Shown: positions 44,511-54,920 of the stretch, in pieces
Layout of the letters: every line of letters starts with the position of its first letter
Position numbering within the stretch: the first letter of the stretch is position 1
Origin: Callorhinus ursinus
Lineage: Eukaryota > Chordata > Mammalia > Carnivora > Otariidae
Reading direction: 5' to 3'
Assembly (NCBI RefSeq): GCF_003265705.1
Contig: NW_020312867.1
Span: forward strand, 359,866-423,865
Length of the DNA stretch: 64,000 nucleotides
The notes under the pieces: model-generated
Seen by the model: only the letters and a program-made list of their open reading frames with translations
What the model was told of the DNA's origin: nothing
The model's database searches: none
Made by a program: the position numbers and the translations under genes

Positions 44511-45835
44511 AAAAGATGCTGGGAACCTTGGTTTGGCACTTCCTAGGAGTCTCAATAGCAGAAATAAGCTGAAGAGAAATAAACAGCCCTAGGGAGAAGT
44601 TTAAATTGTCTACAAAAAGAGAGAGACCAGCAGGTCAATCTCCCTTATTTATCCCATTTCTGAGCATCATTTCTCATCATCCTTTGATGGAGCAACTCTT
44701 GCCCATGTCCTGAGTGGATTCATCACCCAAGATACTGCCATCATGAGCACCTTAGGCCCTCAGAAGTCAGCACGTGTGGTGCTGCTGATTCTGGATGCTG
44801 GAGACATCTTATCTACCAAGGGAAACCCAGGCAGGCAAAAATGCAGTCATCACCCAGGTGGCGACTTTGTTCCTGTTCAAAGGAAGAATCTTCAATTAAG
44901 CAAAAATTGATTTTCTAATGATTTTTTTTTTCTCCTGCTGGCCACTGGCGGAGTGCTTGAACCAGCTCCAGCCCTGCCTTGTAGCAGAATTAAGTTGTTT
45001 GCCGCTGCTGACAAAAGAGTTGGCTTCAAGTGTGGGAAACAACTTTATTCTTTTATTTTGGGGGAAAAAACAGAGGACAATGCCCATCATGGGAGGGGAA
45101 AAGATTCAACTGACACCAACCAAAAATGGCAGGTCCTTGAGTTGGAAATGCAGAGCTCCGCGAGTGCTAAGGGTCCTTTGTTAGCTACTGGTGGCAGCAG
45201 CACCCTGTGTGTCTGAGCCGCCACATGCTTTCAGGTACAACCAAGACAAGCATGATGTGGAGGCGGCGCATGGCAACACAAGGAGAATCAGAAGGAAAAC
45301 CTTAAACTATGAGCTCTATTAAGCCATTCTCCACCCTGCTTGCTAAAGGAAAGTGTCCTTTGTTCCTCAGGCAACCACCAGATCTGGATTTTGTTGTTCA
45401 TGCTTGCAAATGGGTAGAGAGGAGGGCCAAGAGGGAAGTTAGGAAACATGAGCTAGATCCACATGAGAAAGGGCAGAGCAGATCACAGAGGGCAGGTGTA
45501 GGCTGGCTGTGGAGAAAGTTCTTTTGGCAGGCAGGTGGCGTGGGGGTGGGGCTAGCGGAGCAGCCTTTGGCAAAGGTGTGCCTGGGCTGACAGGTGGAAG
45601 TCTTGGGCCTTCCAAGACTTACCAAATAGATAGGGCACTGACAACGACTGCTACTGTGAGCTAAGTTGAAAATAGGAGACAGGCCAGCAAGCAGGAGCTG
45701 AGGGAATCAGGAACATTTTGGCACATGGAGTCCAAGGTGCACGTAAGATGCTAGGTAGATGGTTCTGGAAGTGAGTTGTGAACAAAGCAAGCATGTTGAG
45801 AATTCAGTGTTAGTATTCAGGTGTATCCCCTAATG

Positions 45836-45838
<3 letters not shown>
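44511..45838. other. Unassigned unique sequence, about 1.3 kb
   Basis: No repeat I can name. An A/T-rich to GC-mixed stretch at 44890-45060 looks unique. The frames of 85-93 codons are unremarkable. Confidence 0.45.

Positions 45839-45882
<44 letters not shown>
45839..45882. repeat. (TG)n microsatellite
   Basis: About 22 uninterrupted TG units. Confidence 0.97.
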
Positions 45883-45884
<2 letters not shown>

Positions 45885-46474
45885 AAATATCACAAAAGCT
45901 AATACACAGCCACACAGCCAGACCAAACATGACCTGTGAGGAAACCATAGTTACGCTCCTCTGCAGATGGAACTGGTAGCAGGGAATTGAAAGTCCCCTG
46001 AGGGACTGCCACTTCCTGGAATGTGGGCTCCAGCTTCCTTAGTGAAATCCAGAGCCTCTGATCTTCTTTTCAAAAGGAGATACTTCCCTTTGCCTCCATG
46101 TTTCCCTTTTAAGACACACTACATTTCCTTGAAGTTTTTACCTTGGCCATTAATTAAGAATCAACATCCTAGACTTGGACCAGAGGGACCTTATTGGCAC
46201 TTAGTAGCCCAGATGAGTGTATCCTCCTGAGATACCAACTCGATTTGCTTGTGGAGGTCAAACGTTTAGCCACCAGCCCCAACAGCCCTGACAGCCCACA
46301 GTAGGCACCCCCAGTGGGGGAAAGGCTGGCTGTGGCTGGATTGGGGTAAGCAGAGGACACTTGGATTAAGAGAGGATCTCATTGTCACTGCCTTTCCCAT
46401 GGGATTCTCAAAATGTTACTTCCTATGTCCCACCTTGGAATTAAAAGATAAAGACAGGAAATAGAAAGTGGTGT
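45883..46474. other. Unassigned
   Basis: A 'ccctgacagccc' near-repeat at 46280-46300 is the only local structure noted. No gene. Confidence 0.5.
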
Positions 46475-46560
46475 CTAGTCCTTAACATTTCCTGAGCACC
46501 TACTGCGTAACAGCTCCAGACACAGCTAGGTCATGACTTACGTCCTCTCATTCAGGAGTC
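46475..46560 (-). mobile_element. MIR SINE 3' end, antisense
   Basis: 'ccttaacatttcctgagcac' and 'ctactgcgtaacagctccag' are the reverse-complemented MIR tail. Confidence 0.55.
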
Positions 46561-46779
46561 CAGACTTGACCCTCTGAAGTGGGATGCCACTCCAAATAGA
46601 TGGAACTGCCTCCAAGCTGTATGACAAAAAAGACGTGTCTTTACTTGGTCCCTCCATGGAGTCCTCTTAAATCTTCTATCTTCTACTTCACCTCCTCGAA
46701 CCTCAGCTTTGACCACACCCATTCCTCTTGGCCTCCGCCTCGTGATACATGGTGAAAATAACGGTCCCAACAAATCAGC

Positions 46780-47160
46780 TTCTCTCTACCCAGGCCCTGT
46801 GTGTTGAGATTTGTAGCTCCTCCTACTGAGAGGTGGAGCCCATTTCTCCACCTCAATGGACATGGGCTGGCCTTGGGATTTGACTTGACCTTTAGAATGC
46901 GGCAGAAGTGACATTGGGTGCATTCCAGGGCTTTGGCCTTAATAAGTCTTACAGCTTCCACTCTTTCCCTCTGGGAACCATTAGGGCACCATGCTCTAAA
47001 GAAGCATGGGATGGAAGACAACAGCAAGAGAGACCCAGCCTTCATAGCTGTCCCAGCTGACCCACCCATCGACTGCAGCTAGAGGAGAAGAAATGATGGC
47101 CTGTTGTAAGCCACTATTTTGTGGAGTAGCTTGTTCTGCAGCAATAGATAACTGATACTT
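46780..47160 (+). mobile_element. Probable ERVL/MaLR-type LTR
   Basis: 'gaggtggagcccatttctcc', 'ggccttgggatttgacttga', 'agctgacccacccatcgact', 'gtaagccactattttgtgga' and the end 'agcaatagataactgatac' have the layout of an ERVL-related LTR in sense. The subfamily is not assigned. Confidence 0.6.
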
Positions 47161-47259
47161 TCCCAGGTGTAGAACTCAAAGTGACAATGGAGTTCTTACT
47201 CCCCATCTTACCTTCCCTCTAGCCCACATGTGGCTCCCCTACATTAAGATGTATCCCAA

Positions 47260-47439
47260 GGGGCACCTGGGTGACTCAGTCAGTTAAGTGTCTGGCTCCA
47301 GCCCAGGTCATGATTTCGGGGTCCTGGGATCAAACTGCATGGGGCTCCACACTCAGCGGGGAGTCTGCTTGTCCCTCTCCCTCTGCCCCTCCTCCCACTC
47401 GTGCTTGCACTCTCTCTCTCAAATAAATAAATAATTTTT

Positions 47440-47471
<32 letters not shown>

Positions 47472-47482
47472 ACAAACAAACA
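47260..47482 (+). mobile_element. CAN SINE with expanded (AAAT)n tail
   Basis: Begins 'ggggcacctgggtgactcag' and runs through 'tgatttcggggtcctgggat' and 'cactcagcggggagtctgct' to an (AAAT)n tail of roughly 50 bp at 47421-47475. Flanking words 'gtatcccaag' and 'atatctcaaag' may be a decayed duplication. Confidence 0.93.
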
Positions 47483-47739
47483 TATCTCAAAGCTTCACCC
47501 ATCCTCCCCCTATTTCAAGGAGGAGATGTCCCTCTTTGCCAAGGTGACTGGTACTAGTGATTCTATCATCTGCTCCCTGCTCTAGGATCAGCACCCTCAG
47601 CTGTCTGCTCCTTTGTGAATCTACCTTTCCTCATGGTTTTTCCACTCTTTCAATATACCTCTCATATCTCCTCAAATCATCTGCTGACTTCTCTAAACTA
47701 CGTCTCCTTGGCTCACTCACTGTCTTCTCCTCAGCTTGA
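47483..47739. other. Unassigned
   Basis: T/C-rich, with no assigned repeat. The 120-codon frame at 47615-47977 runs into a MIR and has no domain. Confidence 0.5.
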
Positions 47740-47900
47740 GGGTCTTAAGTGCGGGCTCAGGGAGCCCCGGGTTGGAGATTCAGTTCTCCCACGTACTGTC
47801 TCAATGATCTTAGGTAAGTTGTTTAAATTCTCTAAACTCAGTGTTCTGGCACATAAAATGGAGATCCCCATAGAATATCCGCCATTGAGGGAATATTCAT
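47740..47900 (+). mobile_element. MIR SINE
   Basis: 'gagattcagttctcccacgt', 'caatgatcttaggtaagttg', 'ttctctaaactcagtgttct' and 'cataaaatggagatccccat' follow the MIR order. Confidence 0.65.
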
Positions 47901-48899
47901 TGAGAGGAAAGAGCCATGTGCCTGACTTCTGTGGTCACACCTGTTCCCACCATCACAGTCCTCCCCTTGCCACCTAATGGCAGCAGCAACCTTGCTTTCC
48001 TGAAGAGCCGAGACTGGAAAACAAAATAGGGTTGGCCCATGGTGTGCCTTGAGGCCTTTGCCCTTGATACCATGGGTGATACATTGCTTCAGAGAAAGAC
48101 AAGATGCCCTGTTGGCCCAAGCAAATGTGCAAACACCAACCAGAACCCTTCTGTGTGTGAGACCCGTTTCTAGCCAGCATTCGGAAGCCTCAGCTCTTTC
48201 TCTCATCCTCATGATAGAACATAGCACAAGGCTTTACAGAACTGGGGAAAAGAAAGAATGGATGGATTGTAGAAGTAAATGAACCCTTGTTGATTGAGTG
48301 AATAACTGCCATGGCATATGCTTGGTCCCCTGTGATGCTTGTAAGTGTTTATAACATATAAATAAGTCAGGTGAATATCTCTACTTCGCAGATGTGCTTT
48401 TTTTTCACCTGAATTATTCAGTCTTTTAGGGACATGATTCCTAATCTTGACCATATGTTGTCTGGGGGCTTTGGGACTCATGGTTCCCCTTAGAAAGAGA
48501 ATGGGAATGAGGGCAGGTATAGAAATCCCAGTGCCTGTGCCTGTTTTTCCATATTTTACCCAAGGATGGGGCTCAGGCGGGTAGGAGTACCCTGGGAAGG
48601 TGGGGCAAGTGGAATGTTCTCTATGCAGCTGTGTACCATGTGTAATTTAGGAGGGCGAGCCGGTTCAGACCACCCACAGTGCAGAGGGGACTAAGAATAG
48701 GACCCTTGAGCACCTGGGCTGGCTGAGGAACAGCCAGCTCCCAGGGTCTGTCCCTCAGCCCCATTAAATAAACATGGAGCTCCAGCTCCTTCTATTAGGT
48801 GGATGAGAAGAGAGAAAATTGAAATGTAATAGGTGCTATTTAATTCCACCGTTTTTACTCTGTAGCCTGGTATCTGGAATAACTCACACAACGATGATG
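47901..48899. other. Unassigned unique sequence, 1 kb
   Basis: The 129-codon minus-strand frame at 47838-48227 has no recognisable domain and overlaps opposite-strand frames. No repeat named. Confidence 0.45.
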
Positions 48900-49140
48900 A
48901 CCTTAGGTATTTCTTTTAATTATTCCGGTGCTACCTTGTTGCCCAGCTCTGCTGCGAGCACTCAGCTACTCCAAGCAAAGCCATCCTAACGATTTCGATT
49001 AAATCCTGGCCTCTTCCCAACTGCACACAAATTAAAAGCATTACTGGGCGGTCCTAGCATCAGCTCTTGGAAGTGTTGTTATATAAAGAAGGAGGAAGAT
49101 TGCCAAAGGCTTGTTGGCATTTCCTCAGCCACAGGAGAGG
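48900..49140. promoter_or_regulatory. Candidate conserved noncoding block
   Basis: Repeat-free, with TTTAATTATT (48915), 'aacgatttcgattaaatcc' (48987), 'caaattaaaagcattac' (49027) and 'tgttgttatataaagaagga' (49074). It looks like an enhancer-type element, from texture only. Confidence 0.28.
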
Positions 49141-49639
49141 ATTAACCCCTTGGGTTTCTGGGATAGAGAGATTCTTTTTTTCCTCTCAATTTCAATAGTT
49201 TTTTTTTTTTTTTTCTTAACTTCTCCTTCAACCACACTTCAAACAGATTTGTGATGTGGAAGGCACCAATGAGTTTTTAAATAGCACATTTTCCTGAGAA
49301 GCTCTGGGGATGGCCCTTAAGACTTCACATTGCTAAGAAGATGTCTCTGCTTGTCACAAGTTGGTCAATTTTGCTTTGTGGGGAAAAGTCTGGCTTGGGA
49401 GGCCTCCCCAGGTAATTGTCTCATTTGTTTGGGGACTTGAATAAGAGACTTCAGGTCAGCTGACTTTAGAGTCAGTCTCCATTAGTGACCAGAGGAATCT
49501 AGAATCATTGCCCAAGGTTCTGTTCTCCACAGCAGCCTGATGCCACCAGCTTACAGTCCCCACCCCTCTACCCTCTTGTGCAACAGACTGACAAGAGGCA
49601 AGAGGTGAGACGCAGGGCACCCAAGCACACCTAAAGGAA
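49141..49639. other. Unassigned
   Basis: A run of 16 T lies around 49199-49214. Otherwise nothing recognised. Confidence 0.5.
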
Positions 49640-49775
49640 GGTGAGACCAAATCCCATTCGCCAGACCCAGGGAGGAAACTGAAGATCACAGGTGCACGAG
49701 GCCTGCTTGAGGCCAAGCATCCTGCATCCCACAAGTGGCAACACTGAAATCAAATCCAGGTGTTTTGACTCCACC
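49640..49775 (-). mobile_element. MIR SINE fragment, antisense (weak)
   Basis: 'ccagggaggaaactgaagat', 'acaagtggcaacactgaaat' and 'aaatccaggtgttttgactc' are in MIR antisense order. Confidence 0.45.
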
Positions 49776-50204
49776 TCCACCTCCTACTCTTTTCCACTTC
49801 ATCATGCCAAGTCTTGCCAGGAGGAATGCCCATCGTACATCACAGGGGGAATGTGATGAGCCAAGAGGACATGATGAGCCAGGAGGGGAAGGCATGAGCC
49901 AAAGTGAGCAGAGGCCAGGACCTGGGAGAATGGGAATTCCATTCCACACACTGGCAAGTGTGCCTCTCTGGCCCCAAGACTTTTCTCAGCTTTATTTCGC
50001 AGTGGTCGCATTATAAGTGTACAGGGGGATGAATTCTCCCCCAGACTGAGCACACCCATAAACTAGAACCCAATCCAAAAACAAAACATTACCTCCTCCC
50101 AGAAGCCTTTCTCATATTCTCTCCTGGCCACCACCCTGCCCAAGAGTGACAGCGACCTGATGTCTAACTGCGTAGAGCAGTTTCACTGCTGTCATGCTTT
50201 ATCA
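49776..50204. other. Unassigned
   Basis: A near-tandem 'gatgagccaagaggacat/gatgagccaggaggggaa' duplication lies at 49854-49890. No gene. Confidence 0.5.
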
Positions 50205-50350
50205 ATGGAATGACCCAATATGGCCTCTTTTTAGTTGGTCTTCTTTCATTTAACATCTTCTCCATTGCCTGATCTATCCTCATTCATGTGTGTGTGGTTG
50301 TAGGCAGTTCTCATTGCAGTATGGTATTCCATTGTTTAAATAGAACAAAA
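50205..50350 (-). mobile_element. L1M LINE fragment, antisense
   Basis: 'gttggtcttctttcatttaac' in two parts, then 'ttctcattgcagtatggtat' and 'tccattgtttaaatag' match the reverse complement of the L1 ORF2 3' region. Confidence 0.6.
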
Positions 50351-51299
50351 TCATATAAATGGTAAGATTTATGTTTCTTGTTGAGGAGCATTTGCCACCC
50401 CAAATGTTTTTGATTGGCTTGATGCGTATTTTGTGTCTTCGAAATTTTGCCTGGTGCATCTCTTAAAACCTATGCCACCTGCTCACATTGTCAAGGAAAT
50501 GCTATCCTGACAAAAAATTTCACTCCAGGTTCTGGGCTGTGATGGCTCTTTTGGTTTTCAGGTAATCTCTTACCTCCGAGGGAAGAGAGTACACTTGGAT
50601 ATGTTTGTGTTTTGGGGTGTTTTTTTTTCCATTTTTTCCCAGCCATCATCAGAGAAAAGCTTAAGGCTGAAAAGGATCATGGATTCCAGGGATGAGAAAT
50701 AGGTTTCAGTTCTCCTGGGCCAACCCTCATGTACTGAAAATGGTCTTCTGGGCATTACGATGAGAAGGTGCCCTCCCAGGTCAGGAGCTGTGATGGATTA
50801 GCAATGTCTGCCACTAGTGAGTGTGAGGGGAACAGGTGCCATCTGATGTTTTGTCCAACCTCCTTGATACGGACAAGTCCCTGAAACCTGGTCCAGTCAA
50901 GGACAGAAATGGGCAAGGACCCATTCTCTCTGTAGGTTACTGAAAAATCACTGAAATTGTTGTCATGTTCATCACAACATGAAGACCTGTTAGAACCTGT
51001 TAGGAAGAGACGTCTGGAGGCATAAATTATCCTCTCTTCTAAGAGAAGTCTAGTTAGGAAGTAGAAAAAGCAAAGGAGCAAAGAGAGTGAGCCTGTGGGC
51101 TGGTACGGCAGCCACCCCATTGCTTCCCCCTCCCCCATTTATCAGTCCCATGTTTAGGCGGGCTGCTCTTGCAGGGAAGCCAAGCTCTGTGGCCCAGGTC
51201 CAGAGACGAACCTGCCCCACTTAAGAAAACACTCTCCTGTCTCCATCAGTCAGTGGGCTCCCACTCAGAGCCCCTCTCGCCATCCCCTCCCCAGCAAGA
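50351..51299. other. Unassigned
   Basis: The 127-codon minus-strand frame at 50755-51138 contains a leucine/phenylalanine-rich stretch but no recognisable domain. No repeat named. Confidence 0.45.
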
Positions 51300-51500
51300 C
51301 CCAGATGTTTTATTTATGGGCTGATCTCTTTAGGAGAGAGCCGAGTCAGATCTTGCTTCCTATTATTCATGAGCCTTAGGGAGAAGGAGGCCACAGAGGC
51401 AGATGAGAAAAGCCTTCAATCAAACCTTGATGAAATAAACTAATTAGGAAGATTACACCCCCACAACGATGTTAATTGTGCAGACAGGCAATCTCAGTCT
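51300..51500. promoter_or_regulatory. Candidate conserved noncoding block
   Basis: Repeat-free, with TTTTATTTATGGG (51308), 'attattcatgagcc' (51362), ACTAATTAGGA (51440) and GTTAATTGTG (51471). Homeodomain and Hox-like sites are dense for its length. Regulatory role is inferred. Confidence 0.3.
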
Positions 51501-51916
51501 TCCTGGCTGACTCGGGCTCCGCCTCCGCAAAGCCATCCTTCAGCATCTCCAGAAATCAATGGCAGTCCCTCCCTGTCCTGTGAAAACTGCCTGAGCCACT
51601 GCCAGGAGTCCAGGGCTTCCCCCACGTGACGACCAAAGCCTTAGTTCTTGGTTCTCCTGCTAGTTCTCCTGCAAGGAATAAGAGCGTTCCCAGGGCCCTC
51701 GAAAACACTGGCACATACCGCTGTTGCCATCGGCATTCGTCAGCTAGGAACAGTCAGAGGTCTTCCTAAGAGTCAGGCTCTCAGAAGGCAACCAAAAGTG
51801 GACATGGGGTTTCAGCTTCCCCCCAACCCCTCCCCGCCCACCCCACCCTTCACCCCCAGGCTCACTGCAACTAACAAGTGTCCATACAAATTCCCTTAAG
51901 TGAGAATCAGAAAAAA
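51501..51916. other. Unassigned
   Basis: C-rich segment at 51820-51860. No repeat or gene seen. Confidence 0.5.
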
Positions 51917-51962
51917 CATTCATTCATTCATTCATTCATTCATTTGTTCATTCATTCATTCG
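51917..51962. repeat. (ATTC)n microsatellite
   Basis: About 11 ATTC units with one ATTTGTTC interruption. They lie at the tail of the antisense L2 that follows, whose own end is a gaatgaat repeat, so the array probably grew from it. Confidence 0.93.
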
Positions 51963-51964
51963 CT

Positions 51965-52340
51965 GTTTCCTTCAAGAAACACCTAGTAGGGGGCTCTTCA
52001 TGCCAGGCACTGTTCCTAGGAGTGAACGAGACCAACAGAGCTCCTGCCTTTGCAGACCTTACCCCAGTGAAGGGAGGAAGCAATAAGCAAACATGTACAT
52101 GAGTGACATGTTGGACGGTGATGAGTGCTGTGGGGAAAAGTGAAGCCGGGACAGACAGCTAGGGAGCACGGAGGGGCAGGGACACCTCCATGGTCCTCAG
52201 AGCTTTCCCTGCAGAGGTGACATCTGAGCATAGCTGGAGAGAGTGGAGGAGCCAGCTGGTGGGGAGGGAAAGCCAGCAGGGGGATCAGCAGGCACAGATG
52301 CTCTGAGGCAGAAGGGAAGTGTGTGGGCAAAGACCCCCAG
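51965..52340 (-). mobile_element. L2 LINE, antisense
   Basis: 'cttcatgccaggcactgttc', 'taggagtgaacgagaccaac', 'ctgcagaggtgacatctgag' and 'atgctctgaggcagaaggga' follow the reverse-complemented L2 over about 370 bp, continuous with the ATTC tail. Confidence 0.75.
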
Positions 52341-52384
52341 AGGGATAGGGCAGAGTGAGTGACACATGGTTGGGTGTGATAACT

Positions 52385-52555
52385 TAATAAACAACTTCTT
52401 CTCCTGATGGGCTCTCAGATCCACGCAGGCAAGGTCTGTTTGGTCACTCCTTTCCCCACTGTGGTATTGTAGCCTCTGCCCAGCACACTGCCCGGCATAC
52501 GATATATGTTCAATACATACTTGTTGGATGAATGAATTATTCATTAACTAATGAG
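52385..52555 (+). mobile_element. L2 LINE 3' end
   Basis: 'ttgtagcctctgcccagcac', 'ggcatacgatatatgttcaa' and 'tacttgttggatgaatgaat' are the L2 3' end. With the antisense copy before it, the two form a head-to-head L2 pair. Confidence 0.68.
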
Positions 52556-52929
52556 GGAAGTGAGTGATGCTAAGACTCCCTGCACCAAAGAGAGGATCCG
52601 ATGCAGGTGTCAAATGGCCAACAGGCTGAGGCATGGGCCTGGGTGCAGAGGGTTAAGAGATCAATGCCCCCGAGGCTACCCAGACCCCAGACTAGGGAGC
52701 AGAGGAGCCTATTTGTCCAACTCCCCCAGCCTCCTCAGCCTCATCACCTGACTGTCTCACAGCTGGCTAAGGAGAGAGCAGGGTGGTATTCTTACCTGAG
52801 GCAATTCCGGACATAAACCCTACAAAGTTATTCCAAAAAACAGAATTCTGCGTGCCTCATATTAGTGATGATGGCACCACGGGTGGAGTTTATGGAGCGG
52901 CAAGGCATTTATATGTCTAAAATACACTT
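52556..52929. other. Unassigned
   Basis: No repeat recognised. Two overlapping frames (66 and 71 codons) are unremarkable. Confidence 0.5.
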
Positions 52930-52940
52930 TAAAATGCAAA

Positions 52941-52985
<45 letters not shown>

Positions 52986-53003
52986 AAATAAAATGCAAAT
53001 AAA
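52930..53003. repeat. (TAAA)n array between 15-bp direct repeats
   Basis: An (AAAT)n tract at 52944-52989 is bounded by two perfect copies of taaaatgcaaataaa (52930-52944 and 52989-53003). The second copy joins directly to L1 sequence. Confidence 0.9.
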
Positions 53004-53560
53004 GCAACTATGAAGTGCCACATTTAACTATTAAATTGGTGAAAATACAAAATAAAATGTTTATACTCGGTGCTGGCCAGGAGGTGATGAAACTCTCATG
53101 AAGAAGGAGTTGTCAGAGTATATATTGGCAACACCTTTTCAGAAAAAACTTGGCAATAGATTTCCGGAACAATAAAAAGAGCTTGTGCATATAACTCAGT
53201 GGTAATTCTGGTAATGTACTCAAAGTAAAATTCCTAAATATAGAAAGTCTATATGTTTGAAGATATATATTCCAGCATTATTTATAACAGTGAAAAAATT
53301 TGTAAGCAACCTAAATATTCAAAAACAGGGCTCTGGTTACTTTAAGTTTATATATATAATCACTGGAGCTGTGCACAACAATTAACATTTTCTCACTAAA
53401 ATGGAAACACAGACACATGTTTATAAAACTGGGAACTGCATTAATGGACATTCAGAAACGCATACATTATATTTCAAGTATTCATTTGCATATGGACAAA
53501 GACACAAAATGAATAATCAGGGATGAAAGTTGTTTTGTTTGACTTATGCGAATACATTTA
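52990..53560 (+). mobile_element. Old L1 LINE (L1ME/HAL1-like)
   Basis: 'aactatgaagtgccacattt', 'aactattaaattggtgaaaa', 'tactcggtgctggccaggag', 'tatattccagcattatttat', 'aagcaacctaaatattcaaa' and 'aaatggaaacacagacacat' follow ORF2-derived DNA of a very old L1. Heavily degraded. Confidence 0.72.
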
Positions 53561-54389
53561 TTAAAGAAATGCAAAAGAACAAAAGGTAAAACCTGGAGTT
53601 ACCTAACATTTCTACCTTGACCTGATACATAATAGCGATAGAGCCAGGTGTGACATCAGGTCAAGGAGGAGGAGCTGAGGTACCAAGAGAGCGAGAGGCA
53701 GACCCATCTCCCGGTGCGATTTGCAGATGGGTTCGACTGTGCTTTTGAATCAAAATCAATGGAGGACATTTTGTTATTGTTGTTGTTGCTGTTGTTGTTT
53801 GGATACAGCAGTCCAGACTGCCCCCGCCCGCCTCCCTCCCCCCGCCCCCTGGGTAATCGTGATTCAGTGAGGCCAGGGAATTCATACTTGCAAACAGCTC
53901 CCCAGGTGATGTGATAACAGCCATGAATATGAGTAACAGAACCAGCAGTGGGTGGCCCGAGTGCCCCAGAAGCCTTGGTACCAAGGGTGCCATCCCGTGG
54001 GTGGTCCCTGCCTGCCGGGCGCTGCTCCCCCGGCTCTGATTGGACCGTTCCCATCGGGATCCTTCCAATCAGCTGACGGAACAGAAAGCACGCCCCTCCC
54101 ACTTCACAGAGGAGGAGACAGGCGTCAAGAACCACGGAAAGGTGCAGACGGCTGACCACCTGACCTTGCACGACCGGACCTTCCTTCCATGCGGACCTGG
54201 CCCCAGGAGGGATGTGCAGTGTCCCCACACACAAGCCCCGCGCTGATGGCTGCCGTTCAAGCCCCATTTCCACACGTCTGGGACCCCACCCCTGCTGGTA
54301 CAATTCTTAACCTGGCTCCCTCCCTGCTCCCTCCCTTACCGCGGTCCCCACACAGGCCTGACGCGCCTGCCTGCACCGGACGGCTCTCT
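53561..54389. other. Unassigned, GC-rich
   Basis: GC-rich with scattered CpG at 54000-54250. The 215-codon minus-strand frame (53656-54303) is the longest in the window. It crosses the GTT microsatellite, giving an Asn run, has no recognisable domain, and has competing 60-70-codon frames on the other strand. I judge it chance. Confidence 0.5.
53770..53800. repeat. (GTT)n microsatellite, impure
   Basis: About nine GTT units with single ATT and GCT interruptions. Confidence 0.88.
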
Positions 54390-54680
54390 GCCGCTGAAGA
54401 TTGATTACATGCAAACAGTTTCCGTAGCAATCGGCACACATTTTAACAAAATCCAAGGCAGCCCAAGTCAGGCTAATTGTTTCAGAGCACAAGCCATGTG
54501 CTCTTGGTGACCTCGAGGCCCCGCCAAGTCCCCAAGGCGAGTTTGAGCCATGCCTGGCTTTTTGTCATACAAATCCGAGGAGTTTAGCAGGAGCGGCAGA
54601 GGGGATTTCAGTGTTTGCAATCCAGGCGGCAAACTGCTTTCACGCAGGAAGTTACTCTTTTATTCATTCGCTAGCTTCAT
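54390..54680. promoter_or_regulatory. Candidate conserved noncoding enhancer
   Basis: Repeat-free block with TTGATTACATGCAAA (54401-54415; a GATTA core abutting an octamer-like ATGCAAA), 'caggctaattgtttcag' (54469) and CAGGAAGTTA (ETS-like, 54647). Base composition is balanced and there are no long frames. It looks like a compact regulatory element, unproven. Confidence 0.35.
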
Positions 54681-54754
54681 TAGGGGGAAATAGAAGAATG
54701 GCCATCCCTGGGCCTGGGAGAGTGGTGAGCATCAGAGCAGAAAGGAAGACAAAA

Positions 54755-54920
54755 AACTAAGCAGGGTCCCTGCCCTCTAGGGGCTCACAGTCGGGTCGGA
54801 GCAGACAGGCATTAATTTAAAGAATAGTGTGGAAAAATGTATCATTGTGGGCAGATAAGGGCTATAAAGTGCTACCAGAGGTGACCAGGGTTCCTGACCA
54901 GTTGGGAGGCCACGAAACTT
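54755..54920 (-). mobile_element. L2 LINE fragment, antisense
   Basis: 'agggtccctgccctctaggg', 'gctcacagtcgggtcggagc' and 'aagggctataaagtgctacc' follow the reverse-complemented L2 3' region. A short L2-like 'aataaatactcactaaatgc' lies further right at 55030. Confidence 0.6.

Noticed and set aside
44088..44555. 155-codon minus-strand open frame
   Set aside because: The plus strand looks like an old dispersed repeat, and no protein family is recognisable.
53656..54303. 215-codon minus-strand open frame
   Set aside because: It crosses a (GTT)n microsatellite, shows no domain, and lies in GC-rich DNA where long frames arise by chance on both strands.
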